11,915 bases of DNA from Physocladia obscura (lineage: Eukaryota; Chytridiomycota; Chytridiomycetes; Chytridiales; Chytriomycetaceae). Numbering within the stretch: the stretch's first letter is position 1; every line of letters begins with the position of its first letter. Shown here in pieces: positions 1 through 9,000 of the stretch. The stretch spans positions 1 to 11,915 of the forward strand of contig JADGJH010001106.1 in NCBI GenBank assembly GCA_027596945.1. The letters run 5' to 3'. Made by a program: the position numbers and the translations under genes. The notes beneath the pieces were generated by a model that saw only the letters and a list, made by a program, of their open reading frames with translations, had not been told where the DNA came from and made no database searches.

Positions 1-182
1 TATTTATAATTTAGCGATTAGATAATATATTGTATTAAAAACGAAAAAAAACAAAAAAAATTAGTTTCGTCATTCAAAACCAAAAAAAAAAAAAAAAAAA
101 GACGGAAGAAAACTAAAAAAAAATGTGGCTAGTGGGATAAAGTAATAAGAGCGAATCCATAAACTTGGAAAATTTTTCGCAA
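1..182. other. A-rich leader or upstream intron of cyclase C1
   Basis: This stretch has several A runs, the longest A19 at 82-100, and no recognisable coding sequence. It is either the promoter and 5' leader of C1 (first in-frame ATG at 183) or an intron ending at the CAG of 233-235. The second reading rests on the paralogues C2 and C3, which both have an intron ending exactly here, in the same phase (2), before the conserved SQQR block. I found no match in 1-182 to the preceding C2 exon (the one ending RHMQER). Confidence 0.5.
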
Positions 183-2119
183 ATGAAAAAAATTTTCCTG
201 ACGAAAATGAAAAATCTTACTCTATTCGCAACCAGTAACGAACTGAAGCTATCGCAACAACGTGTGGCTGAAACCCTTAAACAAATTCACACTATTGAAA
301 TGAAAGGAATGAAAGAATCTGAAGTTATTCGAAAGAAGAAGGAGTTCCAATTTCAAGAACAACAGTCAAATATCCGCCAGCAAAAAGGTTTTCTTTTATT
401 TTTTCTGCCCTATGTTCATCCTAAAAAAAAAAAAGAGGCGGAATTCTTGCGCGAAATCCAATTTCTAAAATCCCGACAGCTCGCTGCAATTAACGACTTT
501 GAAATCACATGTTCCGAAGAGCTCGAGGAAATTACATCGCAACAGAAAGCCGAAGAGTTTGAAGTGACAATGAAGCAAAATTTGCTGGAAGCTGAATTAA
601 CGAGTGCTCTCGAGAAGGAAAAAACGCAATTTATGACGCGGCAGCTGCTTGCACGACAAGTGGAACAAAATACAACGTTTTTGAGAAATCAGAAGAAACA
701 GGCTAAATTGTTGGCGAAGGCACAGAGAAACTCTAGAAAGGCTAGAGTTAAGGCAAGTATTTTATTGCCAGTTTTTGCATGTGTATAACGATACTGAGTA
801 CAAATGATTTAGATGCTTTTGTTTGAGAATCCTGTTATTGACGGCAGTCAAGATACCGGAGGAGCAGAATTTGAAGCTTCTGAATCAGGTAGTGAAGCAG
901 ACAGCCAAGCCGACAGTGAAGCAGCCGGCGAAGTTCAAGCAGGGTCAGTAGTATCACTGACGGAAGATGAAATTATTCAAGCACAGCAACGAAGTGAAGC
1001 TGAAAAAAACAAGGCATTGAATAAAAATACACAAGTCATGACTGAATCTGAAAAAGAGTTTGAATCTCTTCTCGACAGTGGAACGTCGCGCCGGACCGAT
1101 TTGTTGAAGCACCATAAGAGAGTCATTCAGGAACTTAGACAAAATCATCGAGCAGTTTTGAAACACAAGATGAAAGAACATCGAAGAAAAATGCAAGATT
1201 TACTCAAAGATCATGAAGATGAAATGGAGCAGTTGAAAGTGGAGCAAATGCAATTGTTGAAAGGTATTTTCTTATTTTCATTCAATTTTTAATCAGTTTA
1301 TTTCAGAACTTATGGACATGCAAGCTCAGTCTGTTGGAGAAGAAATTTCTGCAGAACAAACCCTTATTTCGGCTCATATACCTGTCCACGTGCTTGAATC
1401 ACTGCATGAAAATCCAGATGTATTATTCGCAGAAAGTTTCAAAACCATATCAATTCTTCACACAGGTTATTGCTCCTCTTGTATAATAGTTTTTTTGCTA
1501 AAATTTCTTTAATATATTTTTAACTTTTGAGACCAGACATTTCTGGTTTCTCCTCTCTTCTTAAAGAACTCGGCCCAGCCGATATTTTTGCACTTTCCAA
1601 TAAGATACAAACGAGATTCGATCATATCATATCTAAATACAACAATTTGTACACGATAGCGAGCTCAGATCGGTCTTACATTATTGCTGCAGGATTAGGT
1701 CATGAAACTGCAGAAGAAAACTGGGAAGAAATCACGAAAAGCGCAATTCAGTTGCTAAGATGTGCACAAGAACTGATATCGGCTGCAAGCAATGAGAAAA
1801 TTAAGTTGAAAGTTGGTGTCCATTCTGGAGCTGTTAAAGCTGGTTTGATTGGAGGCAGGCAGACAAAATATGCAGTTTTTGGAGATACTGTTGAGTTTTC
1901 GGCGTATATTTGCAGAAAAGCGGAACCCGGTGCAATTCATGTCTCGGCACACACCATAAGCTGCCTAGGAAATGATGATAATTTCGAATTTTTCGAGGCT
2001 GTAACTGTGGAGCTGAAGGTTTGCAATGTTTCTAAACTTAAAAGTTTTGCACTGGTAAATTATGAAAAATTGAACAGGGCAAGGAGAGGCTTAAAACTTA
2101 CAGTCTTCAAAAGCACTAA
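183..2119 (+). CDS. C1: divergent class III cyclase paralogue, probable pseudoenzyme
   Basis: Coding exons are 183-387 (or from 236 if an upstream exon exists), 436-752, 813-1263, 1307-1465, 1537-2018 and 2078-2119, giving about 551 residues. The order matches C2 and C3: coiled coil from LSQQR, a Ser/Glu/Gly/Ala-rich linker starting MLLFENPV, a second coil with KEHRRK, then the cyclase domain. The first metal Asp is kept (TDISGF, split by the 1466-1536 intron). The guanine-selecting Glu is Ala (codon 1659-1661), the second metal Asp is Arg (1671-1673), the base-contacting Cys is Ala (1872-1874), and the transition-state Asn and Arg are Glu (1893-1895) and Tyr (1905-1907). Cyclase activity is therefore unlikely. 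All exons stay open and in phase, so I favour an expressed pseudoenzyme, perhaps a dimer partner of C2 or C3, over a pseudogene. The intron at 753-812 is of GC-AG type. The start is uncertain. Confidence 0.85.
753..812 (+). other. GC-AG intron in C1
   Basis: The donor is AAG|GCAAGT, the standard context for a non-canonical GC donor, and the acceptor is TTTAG. The boundary is fixed by the paralogues: C2 and C3 splice at the same phase-0 position, between (A/N)REK and an exon that begins with ATG. Confidence 0.8.
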
Positions 2120-2523
2120 TCACTGTGGGCAATAGACATCAGACAATTCTCGTCCCATTTTTTTTTTTTTTTGGAATACTATTTCTTTATTTTGAAAGAA
2201 AAGAGAACAAGGTGAGAAGAAACAGTGTTTCACGCCGACACCACCGGACGACCGGCGGAACGCGGAGAATCTAAGAGTGTGTGTGCTTATGCAAGTGTGT
2301 GTGATATGTGTTTGTGCGCGTGTAGCGGCCGCCGCTGTACTCCTTATCCGTTACTTATCCCTTCTTTGCATTATTTTGCTTTTTTGGCTTTCAACGCATC
2401 GCCTCCCACAGTCCACCAGCCCAGCCCGCTTTCCTTCTTTCCCCTCCGAATCTATCCGTACCCGTACTTTATCCGCTATCCGACACTTTCCGATCCGCAC
2501 CCGGTCTATAATATCATTAAACA
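2120..2523 (+). promoter_or_regulatory. Intergenic promoter and 5' leader of the KH gene
   Basis: This 404-base spacer holds a T15-class run near 2159-2172, a GT-rich stretch at about 2276-2325, a NotI-type GCGGCCGCCGC block near 2326-2336, and a strongly pyrimidine-rich segment at about 2420-2500 just before the ATG. C/T-rich tracts upstream of the start are common in fungal housekeeping promoters. The open frames here are low-complexity and show no protein similarity. A TATAAT-like string at about 2507 lies too close to the ATG to be read confidently as a TATA box. No clear AATAAA follows C1. Confidence 0.5.
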
Positions 2524-3917
2524 ATGGGCGACCACCCCGCGCAAACAACAACAGCTCCACCGCCACCAGCGTCAACAGCCACAGCCGTTGCATCAGCGTT
2601 CACAACAGCTGATGTCGATCGCAGTTACAAGCGTCCACACGACGAAAACTCGGACGATTTTGATGCAGATTACTCCGCCGACACTTCGACTGCTGCTATT
2701 GTTTCCACAGCTACTGATGACGAGGCCCATAAAGCGAAGCGCCAAGCTGTTGCATCTCCCGACCGCATAGTTGTTTCCGTCGCGAAAGTTGACGCCGAGC
2801 TTTATCAAACAGTTGCCAATGAGCAAATCACCACCTCTGCTCCCATAACCATGCGTGCCATTATTTCCATGAAAGAAGCTGGCATGATTATTGGCAAGAA
2901 TGGAAAGAATGTTGCCGACATCAGAGAAAGTATGTTTTTTTCAATTTTTTTCTTTTTTAAAATTAAGACGCTTTTCTTAAAAAAGCATCTGGCGCTCGCG
3001 TTACGGTATCTGATAACATTCCAGGGGCTGTAGAGCGTGTTGTAACGATTGCCGGTCCTCTTGATACAGTGGCAAAAGCTTTTGCACTATGTGCCACAAA
3101 AATTGTTGAAGAAGCTCCAAACACTATTGAGGATGTCAAGCAACGACCACTACAAATGCGCATTCTTGTTCCTAACCAGCGCATGGGGTCTATTATCGGT
3201 AAACAAGGTGCAAAAATCAAAGAAATACAAGATGCTTCAGGATCAAAACTTAGTGCTTGTGAAGAAATTTTGCCACACAGTACTGAACGTATTGTCATTG
3301 TTTCTGGAGTTATCGACTCAATTCATATTGCGACATATCATATCGGAGCTGTGCTCCAGGAGCACCACGTAAGTTTTTTACGAAATATAAAATACAATTC
3401 TCACTTTTGCTTTCGTTTCCAGGAGAGATCAGCTGGAACAATCATGTATAAGCCGCTTCCGGGGCTTGTCACTGGCCAAATTACTCGTTCAAATGTACAA
3501 GGAGCATCTATGGCATCCTCAGCTTCAAACCAACGTCATCAGCAGCAACAACTTGTACAGCAGGGGATGTATGGTCAAATGGCAACACCTTACTATGGAG
3601 TTCCTCAAATGACACAAGCATATGGTGGCTACAACATGGCAAATGCGGCTGGAACAATGACGCCAATGATGCCTCAAGGAGCCTTGACTGTTCAGCAAAT
3701 TTTCATTCCCAATGAAATGGTTGGGGCGATTATTGGAAAAGGAGGAGTCAAAATCAACGAAATACGGTCGCAATCTGGATGCAACATTAAAATCGCTGAC
3801 GCAGTTCCTGGAGCTACAGAGCGGCTGATTACTGTGACTGGTTCGCCTGAGGCCAATAGTATGGCGCTGTATATGCTTTACCAAAGATTGGAGATGGAGA
3901 AACAAAAAGGTCGCTAG
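2524..3917 (+). CDS. Three-KH-domain RNA-binding protein (fungal Rnc1/Hek2/PBP2-like)
   Basis: Exons 2524-2929, 2986-3368 and 3423-3917 give 427 residues. The N-terminus (about 1-100) is Ala/Thr/Pro- and Asp-rich and looks disordered. Three type I KH domains follow at about 108-175, 190-258 and 350-418, with GxxG loops IIGKNGKNV, IIGKQGAKI and IIGKGGVKI, all intact. A Gln/Met/Gly/Tyr-rich linker separates KH2 and KH3. The KH2-flanking GTIMYKP and the C-terminal ALYMLYQRLEMEK resemble fungal Rnc1 and Hek2 rather than animal PCBPs. Family members bind C- or CU-rich single-stranded RNA and control mRNA stability, localisation and translation; the same role here is inferred. The first intron falls between the GxxG helix and SGARV of KH1. 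The second intron (54 bp) is a multiple of three without a stop, so its retention would keep the frame. The start is the ATG following the pyrimidine-rich leader. Confidence 0.95.
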
Positions 3918-3925
3918 GTTATGAA

Positions 3926-3943
3926 AATAAAAACCGAAATAAA
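3926..3943 (+). terminator. Poly(A) signals of the KH gene
   Basis: Two AATAAA hexamers, at 3926-3931 and 3938-3943, lie directly after the KH stop codon (3915-3917). The rest of the 220-base spacer up to the C2 start at 4138 is AT-rich. It must hold both the KH 3' end and the C2 promoter, but I see no specific promoter motif in it. Confidence 0.6.
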
Positions 3944-4137
3944 AACTCAAAACACGTTATTGAATTAAAAATTGCCAAATTGTACTGAAAATGATAAATT
4001 ATTAAACTGTTCGCAATATCTAGCATGCGTTGACTTTCTCTACATTCTATTTCTTGATCAGAAAGTCATTTGTTCCAAAAAAAATTTAATTTTCAATTTG
4101 AATTCTAGAAAAAAACCTATTAAAAGAATCGAACGAC

Positions 4138-6988
4138 ATGAGTTCTGTGTCCGCTCCGACGTTTTCGCAATCTGCTGCAGTTACACGATGCAGACATATT
4201 AAAGAGTCAAAGCTTAAAGCACAGCAGGCAATCAGCAAACTAGCCGATGAAGAAGGTGAGGAGATTCTTTATTTTCAAACCTCCTGTATCCTTCAAATTA
4301 TCAAAACAACTTCCTTTCCAATCACTGACAACAATACTACAAATTGACTTTGAAAGTAACAATCTACGGAGCGCAGCTAGAAGACTCGCGACACCAGTTA
4401 ACAACGCAATTGTATCAACAAAACTCAGTCGAAATCCGCCAATCGAATGAAGCCAACGACGTACGGATTTCATGGGACAGGAAGCAACAGCTGAACACAT
4501 TGATTGATAAGTTGACATCGACAAAGAAATTGATAATGTTCCAACAGGAAGAACGAGAACGCGAGTCAAACTTCAAGACTGAAGTCCGTGAAAAACGTGC
4601 GGTTTTTGCAATCAGACTGGCACGACTGGATAAACGGCACATGCAAGAAAGGTTTGAGGGTTTTTTGTTACGCACACACGCGCTTCAATCTTCATCTCTC
4701 ACTCACTTTCTAAATTGAAAAACTTAAACAAATTTTCTTTTGCCAATCTTTACTTTATTTTTTATTTTATTTGCTTATTTTTTAGAATTGAGTTATCACA
4801 GTCACAACAACGATTGGCTGATACTGTCAGTCAAATCAGAGCGATTGAATTGAAGGGAGTTATGGACAAGAATCAAGCACGTCGCTTGAAACGTGAGTAT
4901 GAAATACAAATTCAACAAGCCTCAATGAGACAGCAGAAAGGTGCGTAGAAAATATAGTCGGAAACATTTTTTTCCTCTCACCTATTTTGATTAGACTCTG
5001 AATTTCTTCGAGAAAATCAATTATGCAAAGCCAGGCAGATGGCAGAGGTAATATATTATTCTTGCAAAAATCGAGATCAACTGGCGATAACAACAAAAAA
5101 AAAGCTCAATGATCTTGAAATCACAAATATGGAAGAACTTGAAGAATTGTTCATCACACAGCGATTCGAAGAATTCGATCTCATTCAAAAGCAAGCGGCA
5201 GCCGAAACAGAAATGTCAAATAGCTTCGAACGACAAAAATTCAAACTTGAAGCTGGTGCACTTTTGGAACAGCAGAAACAAGTGAAAGCAAATCTCACCC
5301 GTGGATTGAAACGGCAAGCTGCAGCTTTGGCAAAGTCTCAACGTATTGCAATGAAAGCGCGCGAGAAAGTATTTAACCGAATCGCTTATTTTATTTATTT
5401 ATTTTTTTCCTTTTTTCTTTTCTTTTTTTCGTAATTTTCCAACTGAAGAATTAAATGAATTTTATATAGATGCTCATCGCAGAGCATCCAATGATTGCCG
5501 GTTACAACAGCAGCAATGGATCGGGTTTTCAAACTGATGAATATGAAAACGATTTTTCAGGTGATGGGCAAATCGGCTCAGTGACAAGTTTGAATGAGGA
5601 AATCACTGTTGGCGGAAGCATTTCTGAAAGAGAAACTAATTTGACGGTTGGCACTGTTCAAAGTAAATTAACAGAATTTAGCAATGATTTCGAAAGAGAA
5701 ATTAACAAACTTGCTGAAACTGGTAGTTTCTTGTTTATTATTTATTTATATGTTATTTACTGAAAAATAATAGCTTCGGAACGTATGCAAAATTTGGCAA
5801 TGCACCATAGAAATGTTTTAATTGAGCTGAAAAAACAACATAAAGCGCAAGTTAACATGAGAATGAAAGAGCATCGTCGTAAAATCTCCGATTTGTTGAA
5901 CGATCATGAAGAAGAAATTGAACAGACAAAAATTGAACAAGCTGCCACAATGCAAGGTAATAGTAATTAAAATACAGACCTGTGTATATGTGTTAACTGT
6001 TTTTCCAAATATTTTATTTTATTTTTATAGAATTATTGCAAACTCATTTAGAGTCTGAAGAAACTCGTGCTGACACTGGAGTTGCTCAAAATCTTCTTGG
6101 GATGATGCTGCCAGGGCATATTATGGAAAAAATTGAAAACGGAATAGTCCCTGGGCCTGAGAGCTTCAACTGCGTCACAGTATTCTTTACAGGTGAGGAA
6201 AAAGCTTGAATTTAAATTTAATCTTCTTTGCTGTTTTCATTTTTTATTTTTTATGTGTTTTGTTTTTATTGCCAGATATTTATGATTTCAAGAAGTTGGT
6301 TGGATGGGTGGAACCAACAAAGATCCTTCAGCTTCTAAATGTCATGTACACAAAATTTGATGATATTATAGCAAAATATAGTCAACTTTACAAGGTGAGA
6401 AAAAGTCTATCCGCTAAAAAAAAAAATTAAAAAATTAAACCTTCCTTAAACTGTAGGTCGAAAGCGTTTCTGACACTTATATGGTTGCAGCGGGAATTTC
6501 GTCATCGAACGAAAAAACGCCACAGGAAATTCAAGAATGCACAATCCAAGCTCTAGCTTGTGCAATTGAGTTGCAAAATTCAGTTAAATCATTGAATTTT
6601 GTACCAATCGTTGGAAACCATTCAATTCAAATGAGAATTGGAATTCATGCTGGAGCTATTAATGCTGTAAGTCACAAATATAGCCTACTTTTTCATTGCT
6701 TGTTTTTGCTTATTGTTTGTTAAAAGGGCTTGATTGGAACCAAAATGAGTCGGTACTGTTTGTTTGGTGATACAATCAACACCGCTTCACGCATGTGTAC
6801 AACTGGAAGTTCAGCGAGAATTCAGGTTTCAATGCAAGTTATTCAAAACATTGGTACGGACGATCAATTTGAGTTTGAGGAGCGTGGAGAAGTCGAAGTA
6901 AAGTACGCATGATTTACAATATTGTGATGTATTTATTGATTTTTTCAGGGGCAAAGGAAAAATGTTGACATATTGGTTGCTGTCTTAG
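4138..6988 (+). CDS. C2: coiled-coil class III guanylate cyclase
   Basis: Exons: 4138-4255, 4357-4651, 4786-4940, 4995-5047, 5105-5368, 5470-5722, 5774-5956, 6031-6192, 6276-6394, 6457-6666, 6727-6902 and 6949-6988; 2028 nt, 675 residues. The second exon could instead start at 4372, also in frame. Residues about 45-330 are charged coiled coil, then a Ser/Gly/Asp linker from MLIAEHPM, a second coil with KEHRRK, and the cyclase domain from about 485. By family alignment it keeps metal residues D495 (TDI) and D540 (SDTYM), guanine-selecting E536 (YKVES) and C615 (RYCLFGDT), and transition-state N622 and R626 (NTASRM). It should convert GTP to cGMP as a coiled-coil dimer. The C-terminus KGKGKMLTYWLLS matches the usual family end. 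There is no membrane segment, PAS or rhodopsin domain, so a soluble enzyme is inferred. One oddity is DIYDF in place of the usual DIxGF. Confidence 0.93.
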
Positions 6989-7089
6989 AAATTTGCCATC
7001 GTTTTTATGAAAGTGTGCTTATGGATTGTTTAAGCTGTCTTGATTTTTTTCGCACATAAAACAAATTTTTTCAAGTTCGAGTAGATTTG

Positions 7090-8437
7090 ATGTTTGCTTG
7101 GACAAGGGGGATTGAAATTATGTTAAAAGCCAAAGACTGGCGAGTAGGTGTGGGAACAGACAAAAGTACCGCGCCAAAGGCGACAGTAGCGGCAGCAACA
7201 GTGACACCGAAGCTACAGCCAAGTCCAAACTACACGGTCAAGCGCGGCTGCCAACCTTACGACCGTCACATTTCTTGTGGCATAACATTCCTAAATAAAA
7301 TGTGCATTGTCGAACGAGATGCTGCTGGACTAATTGAATATCGTATTCGTCAGATGCCAACGTATTTACAGCCCAAACTCGGGTATTCTTTTTTTTTTTT
7401 TTGTTCAATCGTAATAACCATGAGTTCAACTTTTCATGTCTCGCAGAGCGTGTGCATTGTGTGATCCTGATTTCTGGACATTTTCAGGATCCCAATATGA
7501 CCCGTTTTTAACACTTTTGTATGCCGAGCGCGATGGATGCATTCCTTCGTCTATTGTAACGTTGTATCCAAAGTTTATTATTCCCTGGCGATATAAAAAC
7601 AAGAGGACAGGCGAAATAACATGGAAAGTTTTTCACTTGAGTGGAGAAAAAATTACAAGTGCTGACAGGTCTAGTGTTGATATTATTGTTAGAATTAAAA
7701 TCAAGGTTGATGCTGAAAAATTAAGGTGTTTCCTTTTTAGTGAAACGATTGTTGTGAATCCATCCAAAGATTCCAAACTTCGGTCCATTATGAAGCTTGC
7801 CGAATCGGAAAAGAATAGGTTCAATTCAGGTGTTCAAAAAATTATTTTCAGTGGTGACTAACTTTTTTCAATACGAAAAAAAAAAAAAAAAAAAGAATCC
7901 TGAATGGATTCCAGATGGTAGAATTCTTGTTAAAGCTTATTCGAGAAACTTTTGGTGATTATGGACTTGCAGGAGGCCCGACAAGTACGGAGGCAGATGC
8001 TAGTCTCTTTCAACAAATGACAAGGTGAGTGAATGATTATTGCTGTTACACTTGGTTTTAATTGAAAAAAGGCAAGGGCACAATCTTATGCTCCTGTGCG
8101 AAGTTAAAATTGGTCTCTGCCGTCATAAGGCCTTGCTTTTCAAGATTTTATGTGATATTGTTGACTTAAATTGCGCGCTTGTTACAGGATATTCCACTGC
8201 TGGCCGACACCAGTTGCGTAAATTGTAAAATATAAACTCTTAAATTTCTGATTTGAGCGCTTGATCAGGTGGAATATTATATCACTACCAAATGAAGGCG
8301 ATTTTCTCATTGACCCAACATCACCTCATTTTACTTGGACGAAAAAAGGATCTCTTCGAACACATGGATACCGAGTTACAGCCAATACATCATTTGGGCA
8401 TGGAGGATTTACGCAAAAAGAGAAGGGGGAATTGTAG
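7090..8437 (+). CDS. EDR1/CTR1/ARMC3-type domain protein
   Basis: Proposed exons are 7090-7382, 7447-7668, 7741 to about 7818, 7896-8024, 8072-8224 and 8269-8437. The last four carry the EDR1 signature: a helix with LIRETFGDYG, then EVKIGLCRHKALLFKILCD, ALVTGYS, LWNII and DFLIDPTS, as in PF14381 proteins such as plant EDR1 and CTR1 and flagellar ARMC3. The fold is transglutaminase-like. The Cys of GLC is present, but the usual His of HAWN reads Leu (KLWN), as in some non-catalytic members. The 7090-7818 part is not recognised; it has a Lys/Ala/Thr-rich low-complexity start. No kinase domain or armadillo repeats are visible. The junction at about 7819-7895, which ends in an A19 run, is uncertain: the good donor at 7830 gives the wrong phase, whereas a weak donor at 7819 keeps it. 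The end is also unclear. The frame stops at 8435-8437, but a GT at 8434 spliced to CAG at 8513-8515 would continue to 8831. Confidence 0.65.
7876..7894 (+). repeat. A19 homopolymer
   Basis: A run of 19 A lies immediately before the AG acceptor (7894-7895) of the EDR1 exon that starts at 7896. It replaces the T-rich tract usual in this window's introns and is a likely place for length error or polymorphism. Confidence 0.85.
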
Positions 8438-8831
8438 CTTTGTTTTTTGCGTTGTGCCTCATTTTCCATATTATTTTGGTATTTCGGAAGAAAAAAACTT
8501 GGATACCATCAACAGTCCCACCGAAATGGAAGTAATGGAGGCCGTGATCCATATACTGGCTAATAGAATATCGGCAAATGCAGTTGAAATCGAAATGTTT
8601 GTCGATAAAATGGTGAATGACCAAACTTTAGTATCGTTAACAATAACCACATTCAGCACTGCCACTTTATTTGCGCGCAAATCGACCGACGGTGAACGCA
8701 TGTGGCTGCTGGAAAACCACACGGCATCATCAGCGGGTCGCAACTGCAGCAACCGCCAATTCTGTCTAGCTGAGCGTCTGGTGGGCACGACTCCACCCGA
8801 AAAATTCCAATCTGAATATAAATGGGCTTGA
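8438..8831 (+). pseudogene. Unassigned open stretch, weakly M13-N-like
   Basis: An open frame (codon phase of 8517) runs to a stop at 8829-8831. Its first part, with FGISEEKN then MEVMEAVIHILANR and FVDKMVNDQTLVSLT, has the spacing and helix pattern of the N-terminal domain of M13 peptidases just before the LANIT-type segment. The remainder is not recognisable and is more GC-rich than its surroundings. Because a definite M13 C-terminus lies 360-600 bases downstream in the same orientation, this may be the N-terminal part of the same decayed gene. Alternatively it is the last exon of the EDR1 gene through an intron at 8434-8515, which preserves phase. In another frame, 8428-8490 encodes a hydrophobic stretch followed by RKKK. 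I cannot choose between these from sequence alone. Confidence 0.3.
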
Positions 8832-8931
8832 TTTCCCGGCGCCTACCAGCAACTTACTTTCAATCGCGAACTCGAGCCGCTTCAAGATTGAAACAACTCC
8901 GTCGCGTTTTTGGTTCCACGAGAGACTTTCA

Positions 8932-8964
8932 CTGTTACACAAGCAGTCACGTGCCTTGTAACAG
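8932..8964. promoter_or_regulatory. Inverted repeat enclosing an E-box
   Basis: Arms CTGTTACA and TGTAACAG are perfect 8-bp complements with a 17-base spacer that contains CACGTG at 8948-8953, the core bound by many bHLH factors. No gene start is obvious nearby, so function is unproven. Confidence 0.3.
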
Positions 8965-8992
8965 CGCGCTGCTGAATCATTGAACCTTAATT

Positions 8993-9000
8993 TGACGTCA
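8993..9000. promoter_or_regulatory. CRE/ATF palindrome TGACGTCA
   Basis: A complete 8-base cAMP-response/ATF site. One such site is not rare by chance in a window this size. Its closeness to the E-box inverted repeat is the only reason to record it. Confidence 0.3.

Noticed and set aside
2225..2770. Long open frames over the KH promoter (181 and 111 codons)
   Set aside because: They are built from low-complexity GT- and CT-rich DNA and continue out of frame into the KH exon; no domain is visible.
3525..3950. Minus-strand open frame opposite the KH3 exon
   Set aside because: The + strand encodes a clear KH domain here; the antisense frame is a codon-bias shadow.
3972..4137. Possible rhodopsin or membrane segment fused upstream of C2
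   Set aside because: The spacer shows only a short hydrophobic open frame with no helix bundle or retinal-binding pattern, and the ATG at 4138 starts the coil-rich exon directly.
2524..6988. Animal (nematode) origin
   Set aside because: The KH protein's linker and C-terminus are of fungal Rnc1/Hek2 type, and the cyclases lack the receptor and kinase-homology parts of nematode guanylate cyclases.
7896..7975. Apparent frameshift in the EDR1 gene between NPEWIPDG and LIRETFGDYG
   Set aside because: The frame of LIRETFGDYG is open back to 7896 (reading ILNGFQMVEF) and is the phase required by the 8024/8072 splice, so no frameshift is needed. NPEWIPDG is simply the wrong frame.
8471..8788. Minus-strand open frame of 105 codons
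   Set aside because: There is no recognisable domain, no splice partners and no fit with neighbours; it looks like a shadow of the + strand open stretch.
8437..8831. Kinase domain following the EDR1 domain, as in plant EDR1/CTR1
   Set aside because: No glycine-rich loop, VAIK, HRD or DFG motif appears in any frame downstream.
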